Positions 26,710-34,648 of a stretch of 64,000 nucleotides of DNA are shown here, in pieces. How positions within the stretch are numbered: the stretch's first letter is position 1; each line of letters starts with the position of its first letter. The translations under genes were made by a program, and so were the position numbers. Origin of the DNA: Planctomycetota bacterium (lineage in GTDB: Bacteria > Planctomycetota > UBA1135 > GCA-002686595); NCBI GenBank assembly GCA_016220085.1, contig JACRIN010000023.1, positions 1 to 64,000 on the forward strand, written 5' to 3'. Under the pieces are notes generated by a model that was not told the DNA's origin, did not search any database, and saw only the letters and a list, made by a program, of their open reading frames with translations.

Positions 26710-27284
26710 GCGAACGCTCCCTTCAGCGACGCGAGCAGGAAGCTCGCGAGCAGCAGCGCGACGATCACGCGGAACACGCGCGCGGTCGATCCGGTGCTGC
26801 GATCGATGAACGGCAACGCGAACAAGAACACGCCGCCGAGCGCGAAGATCGACCAACCGAGCCACGCGAGCGACTCGGGGAACAGCGCGACGAACATCAG
26901 CGGCGCGCGCAGGTACCACGGCGTCGGGAGCTCGGCAGGCGCGGAACGCGGGTCGATCTCCTGACCGATCCCGGTCGGGAACATGCCGGCCAGGAAGACG
27001 AGGACGCCGAGCAACGCGACGCTGAACGCGCTCCAGTTCACGAAGTGGTACGGGTAGAAGCGCCGCCCCTCGCGTCGCACGCGCGGACCGGACGTCGGCA
27101 CCAGCGCTTCGACCTGCTCGAGCTTCACGACCGGCCGCGCGCGGCGCGTCGGCCCCGCGATGATGTGCAAGAGCATCCGGCCGCCGGACTCGACCTTGCG
27201 GGTCTCCAGCCCGCGGAGCGCGAGCTCGCGCTCGACTTCCTCGACTTCGGGCGGCGTCGCGCCGAGACGCAAGACGACGATCAT
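26706..27284 (-). CDS. Cytochrome b C-terminal subunit (subunit IV-like) with N-terminal DAHP-synthase-like ferredoxin-fold domain
   Basis: The 192-residue protein overlaps the cytochrome b gene by four bases. Residues 1 to about 80 (MIVVLRLGATPPEVEEVERE, then LALRGLETRKVESG, ending REGRRFYPYHF) resemble the small ferredoxin-like domain at the N-terminus of some DAHP synthases. After this come about three transmembrane helices: FSVALLGVLVFLAGMFP, LAWLGWSIFALGGVFLFAL and VFRVIVALLLASFLLA. This matches the C-terminal part of cytochrome b/subunit IV. The quinol-site PEWY motif is replaced by TPWY in ELPTPWYLRAP. The Rieske protein of the same operon carries the same extra domain, which is notable. 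Confidence 0.8.
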   Translation of the reverse strand: MIVVLRLGATPPEVEEVERELALRGLETRKVESGGRMLLHIIAGPTRRARPVVKLEQVEALVPTSGPRVRREGRRFYPYHFVNWSAFSVALLGVLVFLAGMFPTGIGQEIDPRSAPAELPTPWYLRAPLMFVALFPESLAWLGWSIFALGGVFLFALPFIDRSTGSTARVFRVIVALLLASFLLASLKGAFA

Positions 27285-27919
27285 CGCGAACCTCCGCGGC
27301 GCACGCCGAGCCGACGTCCAAGGAACCAGAGGTTGGCGACCAGGAGCACCCAGATCATCCACGGCAGGAGCAGACTGTGCGCGGAGTACGTGCGGCTCAG
27401 CGTGGTCGCGTTGACCTCGCTCCCACCGCGCGCGACGTCCGCGAAGAACGCTCCGACGCTGCCGAAGGACGCGATGCGCGAGAGCGCGCCGGTCAGGCGC
27501 CAGTACGAAGACTGGTCCCAGGTCAGCAGGTCGCCGGTGTACGTCGCGACCAGCACGACCGCCATCACCAACGTCCCCGCATACCAATTCGGCGTGCCCG
27601 CACCGCGATACGAGCCCGTGATCACCGCGCGCAGCAGGTGCAACGCGCACACGACGATCATCGCGTGCGAGGTCCAGTGGTGCACGCCTCGCACCAGCCA
27701 GCCCCAGTCGACGTCGCGCATGATGTACTGCACGCTCTCCGCGACCATCGGCGGCGACGGTTGGTAGTAGAGCGAGAGCAGGATGCCCGTGAACACCTGC
27801 AGGAAGAACAACCCGAGGATCAGCCACCCGAACGCGAGGTCGCCTCGGTGCTCGGGCGCGACCGGGATGCGCAATGCGCTCCAGATCGCCTTCAGCACGC
27901 CTTGCTCGCCGCTCTGCAT
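27281..27919 (-). CDS. Cytochrome b N-terminal (b6-like) subunit, fourth haem ligand missing
   Basis: The 212-residue protein has the four-helix plan of cytochrome b6, the quinol-oxidising membrane core of bc complexes. The first histidine pair is intact: VHHWTSHAMIVVCALH has ligands 14 apart. The second helix has TYSAHSLLLPW with its His, but 15 residues on, in LLVANLWFL, an Asn sits where the partner His is expected. One b haem may therefore have altered ligation. It lies between the Rieske gene (three bases upstream) and the subunit IV gene (four-base overlap), in the normal order for a split cytochrome b. Confidence 0.85.
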   Translation of the reverse strand: MQSGEQGVLKAIWSALRIPVAPEHRGDLAFGWLILGLFFLQVFTGILLSLYYQPSPPMVAESVQYIMRDVDWGWLVRGVHHWTSHAMIVVCALHLLRAVITGSYRGAGTPNWYAGTLVMAVVLVATYTGDLLTWDQSSYWRLTGALSRIASFGSVGAFFADVARGGSEVNATTLSRTYSAHSLLLPWMIWVLLVANLWFLGRRLGVRRGGSR

Positions 27920-27922
27920 CGC

Positions 27923-28573
27923 TCAGCCCTCGCGGCGGATGTAGAGCTCGTCGCCGAGCTGCTCGATGTCGTAGGACTTCAACGGCACGGAAGGCGGCCC
28001 CTTCACGACGTTGCCGTAGACGTCGAACGCGCCGCCGTGGCACGGGCAAACGAACTCGCGGCGCGCTTCGTTCCAGTCGAGGTGACAGATGTCCATGTGC
28101 GTGCACACGGCGCTGAGCGCGAAGAAGCGCTCGCCTTCGAGGCGCACGAGCAAGATCGGCTTGCCGAGCACCGTCACCTTCTTCGCGGTGCGCTCCGCGA
28201 GCTCGGACTTCGCCGCCGCGCGCACCAGGCTGCGATCGGAGAGCGTGCCCTTCGGCGGCAGCAGGAACCCGACGACCGGCAACGAAGCCGCGGCGGCGGT
28301 CAGCGCGCCGAAGCCCGCGACGAGCCCGGTCAGCATCCGCCGCCGCGAACGCAATAGCGAGTACTCGCGGTGCGAGAGCAGCGGGAGCACGTCGATGTCG
28401 GCGCGTGCGGAAAGCGCGGTCTCGAGCCCGGCGACGTCGCCGGTGCCCGTCAGGCCCAGCACGATCTGCTCGGCGCCACGCGAGATCTCGCAGCGCCAGC
28501 CGCGCTTGACGACTTCGGCGACGATCTCGTCCAGCTTCGCGTCGGGGGTGTCGCTCGCGAGGATCAGGAGCAT
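27923..28573 (-). CDS. Rieske iron-sulfur protein with N-terminal DAHP-synthase-like domain
   Basis: The 216-residue protein has three parts. Residues 1 to about 85 (MLLILASDTPDAKLDEIVAE, then CEISRGAEQIVLGLTG and IDVLPLLSHREYSL) match the ferredoxin-like domain of DAHP synthases, including the SRG.EQ..(L/I)G pattern. A membrane helix follows (MLTGLVAGFGALTAAAASLP). The C-terminal domain has the Rieske [2Fe-2S] ligands CTH and CPCH, giving CTHMDICHLDW and VCPCHGGAFD. It should take the first electron from quinol in the b complex and hand it to a c-type cytochrome. It is first in a tightly overlapped operon with cytochrome b, subunit IV and the 9- and 18-haem genes. Confidence 0.85.
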   Translation of the reverse strand: MLLILASDTPDAKLDEIVAEVVKRGWRCEISRGAEQIVLGLTGTGDVAGLETALSARADIDVLPLLSHREYSLLRSRRRMLTGLVAGFGALTAAAASLPVVGFLLPPKGTLSDRSLVRAAAKSELAERTAKKVTVLGKPILLVRLEGERFFALSAVCTHMDICHLDWNEARREFVCPCHGGAFDVYGNVVKGPPSVPLKSYDIEQLGDELYIRREG

Positions 28574-28693
28574 GGTCAGGTCCGCGCAGGGTTCGAGGTG
28601 ATTCGAGTGGGACAGGAAGAAGCGATCGTCCGCTCGCTCCGGATCACGAGCGCCGCGTGGGCGACGCGTCCGGCGCGAGCGGACTTGGTTTCG

Positions 28694-28715
28694 AGCCCTC
28701 GGATCGGCGAGGGCT
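28694..28715 (-). terminator. Hairpin between c554 gene and Rieske operon
   Basis: AGCCCTCG pairs with CGAGGGCT across a six-base loop just after the c554-like stop. No U-tract follows on the minus strand, so efficiency is uncertain. It may separate the porin-cytochrome operon from the Rieske operon or attenuate read-through. Confidence 0.45.
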
Positions 28716-28725
28716 AGCGTTCAAG

Positions 28726-29415
28726 CTACTTGGCGGGCGTCCCGCCGCACTTGTCGTCGCACATGTGCTTGCAGCCTTCCTTGGCGTCGCAACCGCACAC
28801 GAGCGTCTTGCCGGCGTGGTCATAGCGCGGATCGAGGTGACGGATCTTTGCGCCGCGCTCGTGGGCGCAGAACGGCTTGAAGGTCGGGCTCTCGCTGTTG
28901 TGGCAAGCGGCGCAGACCTTCGCGTCCACCTTCATGATCATTTCGCCTTCAGGGATCTGAACGCGGTCTTTCTTGCCCTCGTTCTTGGCGGCTTCGGCCA
29001 TGCGGGTCTTCATGTGGGTCTCGCCCGGGCCGTGGCACGTCTCGCACTGCACGCCGTCCTTCTGCTCGAAGCCCTTCTTGATCTGATCGGCGGCGACGCC
29101 GAACGCCGTCGTGTGGCACTTGAGGCAGGCGTCGGCTTTCTGCGCGTCCTCGATGCCCTTCTCCTTCGCGATGCGCTTGGCATCCTCGGAAGCGAGCGTC
29201 GCGAACGCCTTCGCGTGATCGCTCTTCTCCCAGTGCGCGAACTGGTTGCCGTTCTCCTCGACCTTGTGGCAGTTCTTGCACTTGCCGGCGCCGATGTACT
29301 TCGCATCGGCAGCGGACGAGTTCGAGCTCGTGAACGGAAGCGCGGCCATCGCCGCGAGAGCCAGACCCAACGCGAACGCCGTGGCAATGGCGCCCTTCTT
29401 CGAATGCAGTTTCAT
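28726..29415 (-). CDS. Tetrahaem cytochrome c554-like periplasmic protein
   Basis: The 229-residue protein starts at ATG 29415, which overlaps the stop of the small zinc-ribbon gene; CAGGAG lies ten bases upstream. Signal FALGLALAAMAALPFTS is followed by four haem sites: CKNCH, CLKCH, CETCHGPGETH and CAACH. The YIGAGKCKNCH start and CETCHGPG motif are typical of the cytochrome c554 family. Haem motifs end about 50 residues before a Cys-rich tail (VCGCDAKEGCKHMC) that could bind a metal or form disulfides. It is the last gene of the porin-cytochrome operon and a likely soluble shuttle between inner-membrane and outer-membrane cytochromes. Confidence 0.88.
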   Translation of the reverse strand: MKLHSKKGAIATAFALGLALAAMAALPFTSSNSSAADAKYIGAGKCKNCHKVEENGNQFAHWEKSDHAKAFATLASEDAKRIAKEKGIEDAQKADACLKCHTTAFGVAADQIKKGFEQKDGVQCETCHGPGETHMKTRMAEAAKNEGKKDRVQIPEGEMIMKVDAKVCAACHNSESPTFKPFCAHERGAKIRHLDPRYDHAGKTLVCGCDAKEGCKHMCDDKCGGTPAK

Positions 29416-29666
29416 CGCTGAACGTCTCCTGGAGACTCCGATCCTGGTTGGACACGGCCGTGAGCGCGAAGTCTCTCCGCTCCCGCCGCCGAACGAGTGA
29501 ACATCTTGAACTTGCAGCGCAGGCAACGCAGCGACGGACCACTCGCGTTTCCCGCATTCGGGCTCCGACCGCAGCGCCGACAGCCGTGTGGCTCGAGCAC
29601 CGCGGTCGCAGGCTCCGCGCCCGCGCCAGTCTCTGCTACGCGCGCTCCCGACCCTAGCGAGATCAC
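29412..29666 (-). CDS. Small double-CxxC zinc-ribbon-like protein
   Basis: The 84-residue protein starts at a GTG overlapping the stop of the helical-repeat gene (GTGA), and its own stop overlaps the c554 ATG (ATGA). Translational coupling on both sides supports a real gene. The protein has a paired-cysteine motif, HGCRRCGRSPNAG then LRCLRCKFKMF, in line with one zinc-ribbon or rubredoxin-like metal site. The flanks are low-complexity. No family is recognised. It may bind zinc or iron as an assembly or regulatory factor for the operon. Confidence 0.6.
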   Translation of the reverse strand: MISLGSGARVAETGAGAEPATAVLEPHGCRRCGRSPNAGNASGPSLRCLRCKFKMFTRSAAGAERLRAHGRVQPGSESPGDVQR

Positions 29667-30499
29667 GGTTCGCGATCCTCGTCGGGGGCCGGGCCGAAGT
29701 CGGAAAGCGACAGACCGAGCTGCTCGGCAACGCGCCGCGCGAGCGCCGCATCGGGGTTCTCCGAGAGACCGTGCATCGCGCCGGCGAGCAGACGCGAATC
29801 GGTCTCCGCCGCGAGGTGCCGCTCGAGCGCCGAGAGGTCGGTGCCGGTCGCGCAACGCGCGAACGCGCGCGCGGCGCGCACGCGCACCTGGCTGGCGATC
29901 GGCTGCTCTTCGAAGGCGATCCGGCGAATCATGTCTCGGGCCTCTGGGTCTTCTTTCGCGGTCTCCCCCAGGAAACGAACGGCGACCTCCGCAAGCGATT
30001 CGTCCATGGGCGTAGTCGGTTGGGTCTTCGAGCGGACGACGTCGAGGAAACCGTCCAGACGACCGGGCGTCCGACTTCCGAGGCGAGCGCGCAGAAACGC
30101 GAGCTTGACCGCGGCGGGCTCGGGGCCGTTCAAGAGCTCCGCGGCGCGCGCGTCGAGGCTGCCCGGAGCCCGCACCTCGTCCGCGAGGAACGCGAGGTAC
30201 GCCGCGCGCTCGTGGGTCGCGGCGCGTTCGTCGCGGGGCGCGAAGTCGAGCTCGTCTCCCTCGGCGTTCACCGACGCCGCGGCTGCATCGGAGCGCGTCG
30301 TGCGCGCCTCGGACGGTTCAGGCGAGTTGGGCTCGGCGCCCGCCGGCCGCGCCGCGTCGGTCGAGTCCGCCGCGGCGGGTACGGCGACCGCGGGCGCCGA
30401 GCTCTGGACGTACCACGTCGCCGCGACCGCGCCACCAATGAAGCACGCGAGGACGATCCACGTCCCCGCGTGCCTTTCAGAGGTGCGTCGCTGCACCAT
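29663..30499 (-). CDS. Membrane-anchored helical-repeat protein, copy 1
   Basis: The 278-residue protein has a short cytoplasmic N-terminus, one membrane helix (TWIVLACFIGGAVAATWYV), a low-complexity Ala/Pro/Ser linker to about residue 90 and a C-terminal alpha-helical domain. Phrases such as AAVKLAFLRARLGSRTPGRL, RFLGETAKEDPEARDMIRRI and RVRAARAFARCATGTDLSAL resemble HEAT-like helical pairs. It begins 14 bases after the decahaem gene. A paralogue with the same plan follows the second decahaem gene at 36105-36926. I infer a scaffold or assembly role for the outer-membrane cytochrome; no catalytic motif is visible. Confidence 0.7.
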   Translation of the reverse strand: MVQRRTSERHAGTWIVLACFIGGAVAATWYVQSSAPAVAVPAAADSTDAARPAGAEPNSPEPSEARTTRSDAAAASVNAEGDELDFAPRDERAATHERAAYLAFLADEVRAPGSLDARAAELLNGPEPAAVKLAFLRARLGSRTPGRLDGFLDVVRSKTQPTTPMDESLAEVAVRFLGETAKEDPEARDMIRRIAFEEQPIASQVRVRAARAFARCATGTDLSALERHLAAETDSRLLAGAMHGLSENPDAALARRVAEQLGLSLSDFGPAPDEDREP

Positions 30500-30513
30500 C
30501 CGGCCGAGGCGGC

Positions 30514-33420
30514 TCAGCGCACCTTGTGGACGAGCTCGATCGAGAGCTCGTCGTCCTCGCCGTGACAGGTCTCGCACGACTCGACGCCGCCGAGCGACGT
30601 TTGCACGTCGACGTGAGCCTGCGCGTAGTCGGCGTCGTGACACGCACCGCAGACCGTGCGCCATTCGCGCGCCGGCAGCGTTTGCGTCGTCGGGTGGTCG
30701 CGGTCACTCGGCGTGAACCACGACTCGTCGTCCGCACCGTGGCAGCTCGAGCACTTCTGCACGCCACTCGGCATCGTCGGAAAGCCGACTTCTTCGTAGA
30801 GCGCGACGCTGTAGTTGTTCGGCCATGCCGTCGAGCTGAAGCCCACGACCTCGTAGGAAAAAGCGTTCGCGAGCTCCTTGCCCATGTGGATCTTGTGCAG
30901 CATCTCGCGGAACGACACCGAAGTGCGCGTCGTATCCGGAGCGTTGCCCGCGACGTACGGCGGACGGTCTTCCGCGCCGGCGGCGCCGTGGCAAGCGATG
31001 CACTGATCGAAGCCGCGGCGGCCGGCGCCGTGCAGGTACATGTCGTTGTGACAGGCGTAGCAGCTCGCAGCGTCGTCGATCAGGCTCCAGGACTCGAGCG
31101 AGGTCGCGTCGCCGACCAGGAACTCCGCGCCCGGCTCGTCGGCGACAGCTCGATAGGTGTTGGTTTCGCCGTACGCGGCGAGCGACAGCGACTTGTAGCC
31201 CCACAGCGTCGCGACGTACGTGCCGTCGGTGATCGGCTTGCCCGACCAGTCCCCGTCGGTCTCGTCCAGATCCGGCGAGTCGTTGATCGCGTTCGGGAAC
31301 ACGCTCGGCATCACGTAGTCGCTCGTGTACGACACGAGGATGTCGTTGCCCGAGCCGAACTCGACGAGCTCGGTGATCTCGCCGGCCGCCGCGTCGAGCG
31401 CATAGTCGGTGTTGACCGTCTTCGCGCTCGAAAGCGTCACTTCCCGCACTTCGGCGCCGGCCGAGTGCGCGACGCGCAGGCTCGGCTGGTAGCTCGTGCT
31501 CGCGAGCGACCCGAACCACAGGCGCGTGCCGTCGACGTATTGGATCTTGAGGTACTCCTCGGTGTTCGCGACGTCGTCGTCGATCACGATGTAGTCGTCG
31601 CGCGCGAAGCCCGTCGCGTCGTCGATGTCGATGTAGTTCTGCACCGCTGCGGCGTCGTCGGAGAGCGTCGTGTCGCCGACGCCGAAGCCCGTGCGCACGA
31701 AGACCGAGGTGGTCCCGCCCGTCACGTTCCAGTGAGGCGTGCGCGAGGTCGTGAACACGTCGCCGTTCGAGCCCGTCGACTCGCCGACGGCTTCCCACGT
31801 GACAGGTTGCGGCACCGCGATCGTGAACGGCTGCGCGCCGGTGACGGCGGCGACCGGGACGCTGGTGTTCAGCAGGATCTGCTGGTTGCTGGTCGGACCG
31901 GCGAGCACGACGCTCATCGAAGCCAGCGCGCTCGCGGCGACGTCCGTGCCCTCGTCGTCCTGGATCGTGAAGGTCAGCTCGATCTTCTCGCCCGGATCGA
32001 TCGTGCCGTCGTCGTCGGCGCCCGTGCCTTCGTCGAGCGAGGTGATCGCGATATTGATGCCGCTGTTGAACGTCGCGTCGAGCAGCGGGTGCGTGTGCGC
32101 GTCGACCACGGCGAGCGAGTCGCCGGACGCCGCGTGGCAAAGCGTGCAGTTCGAGTCGTCCGCGGTCTCCGGCATCGTCTGGCCGTTCGCGGTGTAGAGC
32201 TCGCCCCAGACGATGTCGTCGTGGCACGAGCCGCACGCGCGCTCGGTCGGCTGCGTGTTGATCAAGTCGCCTTGCGCCGGCGCCGGGAGCGGGCCCGCGC
32301 CGTCGGGATCGCCGTGACACTTGTCGCATGCGACGACGCCCGTGGTGCGCATCGTGTTCTCGAGCGTCTGCTCGCCCGACGCGAGCGCCGTGTAGCCCTG
32401 GTCACGCGGCATCGCGATGGTCAGGCCCGGCCACACCGGGAACGTGAACTCCGAGAAGTCGACCAGGGAGTCCTGGAATCCGATCATCTCGTACGGCTGC
32501 GCTGTCGCCGCGTAGTTGCGCGTGCCGTCGACGTCGGTCGACACGCCGAGCACCGAGGGCAGGTGCGCGGCGTTGTGGATCTTGTGAATCATCACCTTGA
32601 AGTCGACCGACACTCCCGGGGTGCCGTTGGCCACTGTGTTGGTGTTCCTGTCCTCCGAGCCCGAGGTGTGGCACATCAGGCAGAGCACCACGTCGCGCCG
32701 GCTGCCGCCGTGCGCCTGGAGCTCGTCGTGACACGCGTTGCAGTTCGCGTCGGTGACAACCTCGCGCGACTCGAGCGAAGCGACCGTGCCGATCGCGAAG
32801 TCGTACGTCGCGTTGTCGACGTCACGGAACGTCTCGCCGTCGACGGTGTAGTTCCAGCGCACGTACATGCCGACCGTGTAGGTCCCCGAGAGCAGCGCTT
32901 GGCCCGTCAGCTCGCCGTCGTCCTCGTCGAACGACGCGGTGTCGTTGTAGGGAGCCGCGTACGTCGCCGGGATCGGCGACGCGTAGACGTACGTGTACGA
33001 GTCGTCGTCGTTCTGCGTCGCGCGCGTGAGCACGTCGGTGACTTCCGGCAACACGCGTTGGTAGTTGAACGACGGACCGCTGATCAGCGTGCGGCCTAGG
33101 CCGAGCTCGGAGAGATCCCAAGTGCCGCCGTCGTCCTTCTGGACGGTGAAGTTCACCGACACTGTGTCGCCCGGCTCGAAGGCGCCACCCGCGCCGCTGC
33201 CGCCGCTGAGTCCGAGGATCTCGAGCACGACGCCCGGCGAATCTTCCGACGGCTCGAGCTCGTTGTCGGTGACGGTGTCGCCGGAATCGCCCGGAGGCCC
33301 GGCGGGTCCGGTGTCGCCGTCGCTTCCGTCGCAACCAACGAGCACGAGCAAGGACGAGAGGCAGAGTGCCGATGCGAACGAGCGGATCGACGCGAACGAA
33401 GGCCTGGCGGTGGATTTCAT
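30514..33420 (-). CDS. OmcA/MtrC-family decahaem outer-membrane lipoprotein, copy 1
   Basis: I start at ATG 33420 (MKSTARPSF), giving 968 residues with lipobox LVLVGC. A short collagen-like stretch GDTGPAGPPGDSG follows, as is common in this family. Two pentahaem modules, each paired with a beta-sandwich domain, are visible. CNACH, CLMCH, CDKCH, CGSCH and CTLCH occupy residues about 230-450. CYACH, CIACH, CSSCH, CGACH and CETCH occupy about 780-960. Conserved phrases include VDFKVMIHKIHNAAHLPSVL and VSFREMLHKIHMGKELAN. OmcA/MtrC proteins sit on the outer membrane and transfer electrons to extracellular minerals or partners. It is homologous throughout to the copy at 36955-40239. Confidence 0.95.
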   Translation of the reverse strand: MKSTARPSFASIRSFASALCLSSLLVLVGCDGSDGDTGPAGPPGDSGDTVTDNELEPSEDSPGVVLEILGLSGGSGAGGAFEPGDTVSVNFTVQKDDGGTWDLSELGLGRTLISGPSFNYQRVLPEVTDVLTRATQNDDDSYTYVYASPIPATYAAPYNDTASFDEDDGELTGQALLSGTYTVGMYVRWNYTVDGETFRDVDNATYDFAIGTVASLESREVVTDANCNACHDELQAHGGSRRDVVLCLMCHTSGSEDRNTNTVANGTPGVSVDFKVMIHKIHNAAHLPSVLGVSTDVDGTRNYAATAQPYEMIGFQDSLVDFSEFTFPVWPGLTIAMPRDQGYTALASGEQTLENTMRTTGVVACDKCHGDPDGAGPLPAPAQGDLINTQPTERACGSCHDDIVWGELYTANGQTMPETADDSNCTLCHAASGDSLAVVDAHTHPLLDATFNSGINIAITSLDEGTGADDDGTIDPGEKIELTFTIQDDEGTDVAASALASMSVVLAGPTSNQQILLNTSVPVAAVTGAQPFTIAVPQPVTWEAVGESTGSNGDVFTTSRTPHWNVTGGTTSVFVRTGFGVGDTTLSDDAAAVQNYIDIDDATGFARDDYIVIDDDVANTEEYLKIQYVDGTRLWFGSLASTSYQPSLRVAHSAGAEVREVTLSSAKTVNTDYALDAAAGEITELVEFGSGNDILVSYTSDYVMPSVFPNAINDSPDLDETDGDWSGKPITDGTYVATLWGYKSLSLAAYGETNTYRAVADEPGAEFLVGDATSLESWSLIDDAASCYACHNDMYLHGAGRRGFDQCIACHGAAGAEDRPPYVAGNAPDTTRTSVSFREMLHKIHMGKELANAFSYEVVGFSSTAWPNNYSVALYEEVGFPTMPSGVQKCSSCHGADDESWFTPSDRDHPTTQTLPAREWRTVCGACHDADYAQAHVDVQTSLGGVESCETCHGEDDELSIELVHKVR

Positions 33421-33619
33421 ATGGGGAGCTTCGTCTGGAGGCCGCAGCCTATCCAAAGCGCTGAACGGAGTAGTGCCCGTTTGTCGGCGTTCGCGCGCGC
33501 GCGACCAATACGCTCTTTGTCCCGGGAAACGACTTCGGGGCTCCGCGGCCGGAAGTTCCCGACTCCGCGAGCGCGACGCCCCTTTCTCGGACGCTCCTCG
33601 GCGCGCGCGCGACGACCGA

Positions 33620-34648
33620 TCACTGGTGGCAGTAGTTGCAGTCGTCGCCGTTGTCGACGTGCGGCAGAGGCTGACCGTTTCCGTGGCACATCCGACAGTT
33701 CATCGCGGAATTGTGCGTAGGTGGTTTTGGGGTTGCGAGCGCGTGACTCGGCGTCCCGACGTGACACGTCGCGCAGCCCTCGTCGCGCAACGGGAAGTGG
33801 CAAGTCGTGCAGTGCCGATCGATCGGCGCGCCCCACGTCGCGGAGTGGTTCTTGGGCTGCATCGTCGTGTGACAGCTGTCGCAGGAGTCGCTGTCGTGAC
33901 AAGTAGCGCAGCTCTGGCGATCCATGCTGGCGACGATGCCGTGGCCGCGCAGACGCCAGTGACCGCCGTGGTTCTCGGGCGCTTGCTCGAAGTGGCACGA
34001 GCTGCAGCTCGACTCCGTGTGGCAGAGCTCGCAGCGGTCCGCGGTCGCGCCGCTCTTCGCGCGCACGCAGCCGCCGTGGCCGCGCAGCCAGTTGCCTTCG
34101 TGCGAGTTGGGCGCGTTCTCTTGCGAGAGCTGCGTGTGGCAGGTCGAGCACTCGTTCGCCACGTCGAGTTCGCCGTGGCAGTTGGTGCACGCGGACATCG
34201 ACGGCGGCGGGAGCTCGCTCACGTGTTCGTTGGTGTCGATGCCGACGTGACACGCGGCGCACTCCACGCCGGCCGCCACGTGGCGGCCGTGTGGGAAGCG
34301 CAGCTCGTCCGTCAGCGCACTGACGTGCGCCGCGCGGAACGAACCGTCCTGGAACAGCGCGGAAACCTGCTTTTCAGCGGGTTTCTCGGCGTCGAGCTCG
34401 GCGTGGCAGAGGTTGCACGCGGCTTGCGCGGGCAGGCCCGGCAGGTCGGAACTCTCGGCGCCCCCGGTGCCATCCGGCATCGAGTGGCAGTCGCTGCAGT
34501 CGAGCCCCTCGTCGGCGACGTGCACGCGGTGGTTGAACCCCCACTCGCGCGCGCCGTCACCCCAGGCCTCGAAGATCGCGCAGCCCGCGAGCGCGGACAC
34601 CAGCGCGGCGAGCGCGAGCTTGCCGGGGAAGCGACTCAGAAGCGCCAT
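33620..34648 (-). CDS. 13-haem cytochrome c lipoprotein (MtrA/conduit-like role)
   Basis: The 342-residue protein overlaps the porin gene by 13 bases. Signal LALAALVSALAGC has a lipobox. Thirteen CxxCH motifs (CSDCH to CNYCH) are packed within about 300 residues, roughly one per 24 residues, as expected for a linear wire. Recurring FPHGRHVAAGVECAACH, NWLRGHGG and HWRLRGHG segments supply distal histidines. Gene adjacency and overlap with a beta-barrel gene suggest the periplasmic or intramembrane cytochrome of a porin-cytochrome conduit. In Shewanella this place is taken by the decahaem MtrA, so the match is in role, not in sequence family. Confidence 0.88.
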   Translation of the reverse strand: MALLSRFPGKLALAALVSALAGCAIFEAWGDGAREWGFNHRVHVADEGLDCSDCHSMPDGTGGAESSDLPGLPAQAACNLCHAELDAEKPAEKQVSALFQDGSFRAAHVSALTDELRFPHGRHVAAGVECAACHVGIDTNEHVSELPPPSMSACTNCHGELDVANECSTCHTQLSQENAPNSHEGNWLRGHGGCVRAKSGATADRCELCHTESSCSSCHFEQAPENHGGHWRLRGHGIVASMDRQSCATCHDSDSCDSCHTTMQPKNHSATWGAPIDRHCTTCHFPLRDEGCATCHVGTPSHALATPKPPTHNSAMNCRMCHGNGQPLPHVDNGDDCNYCHQ

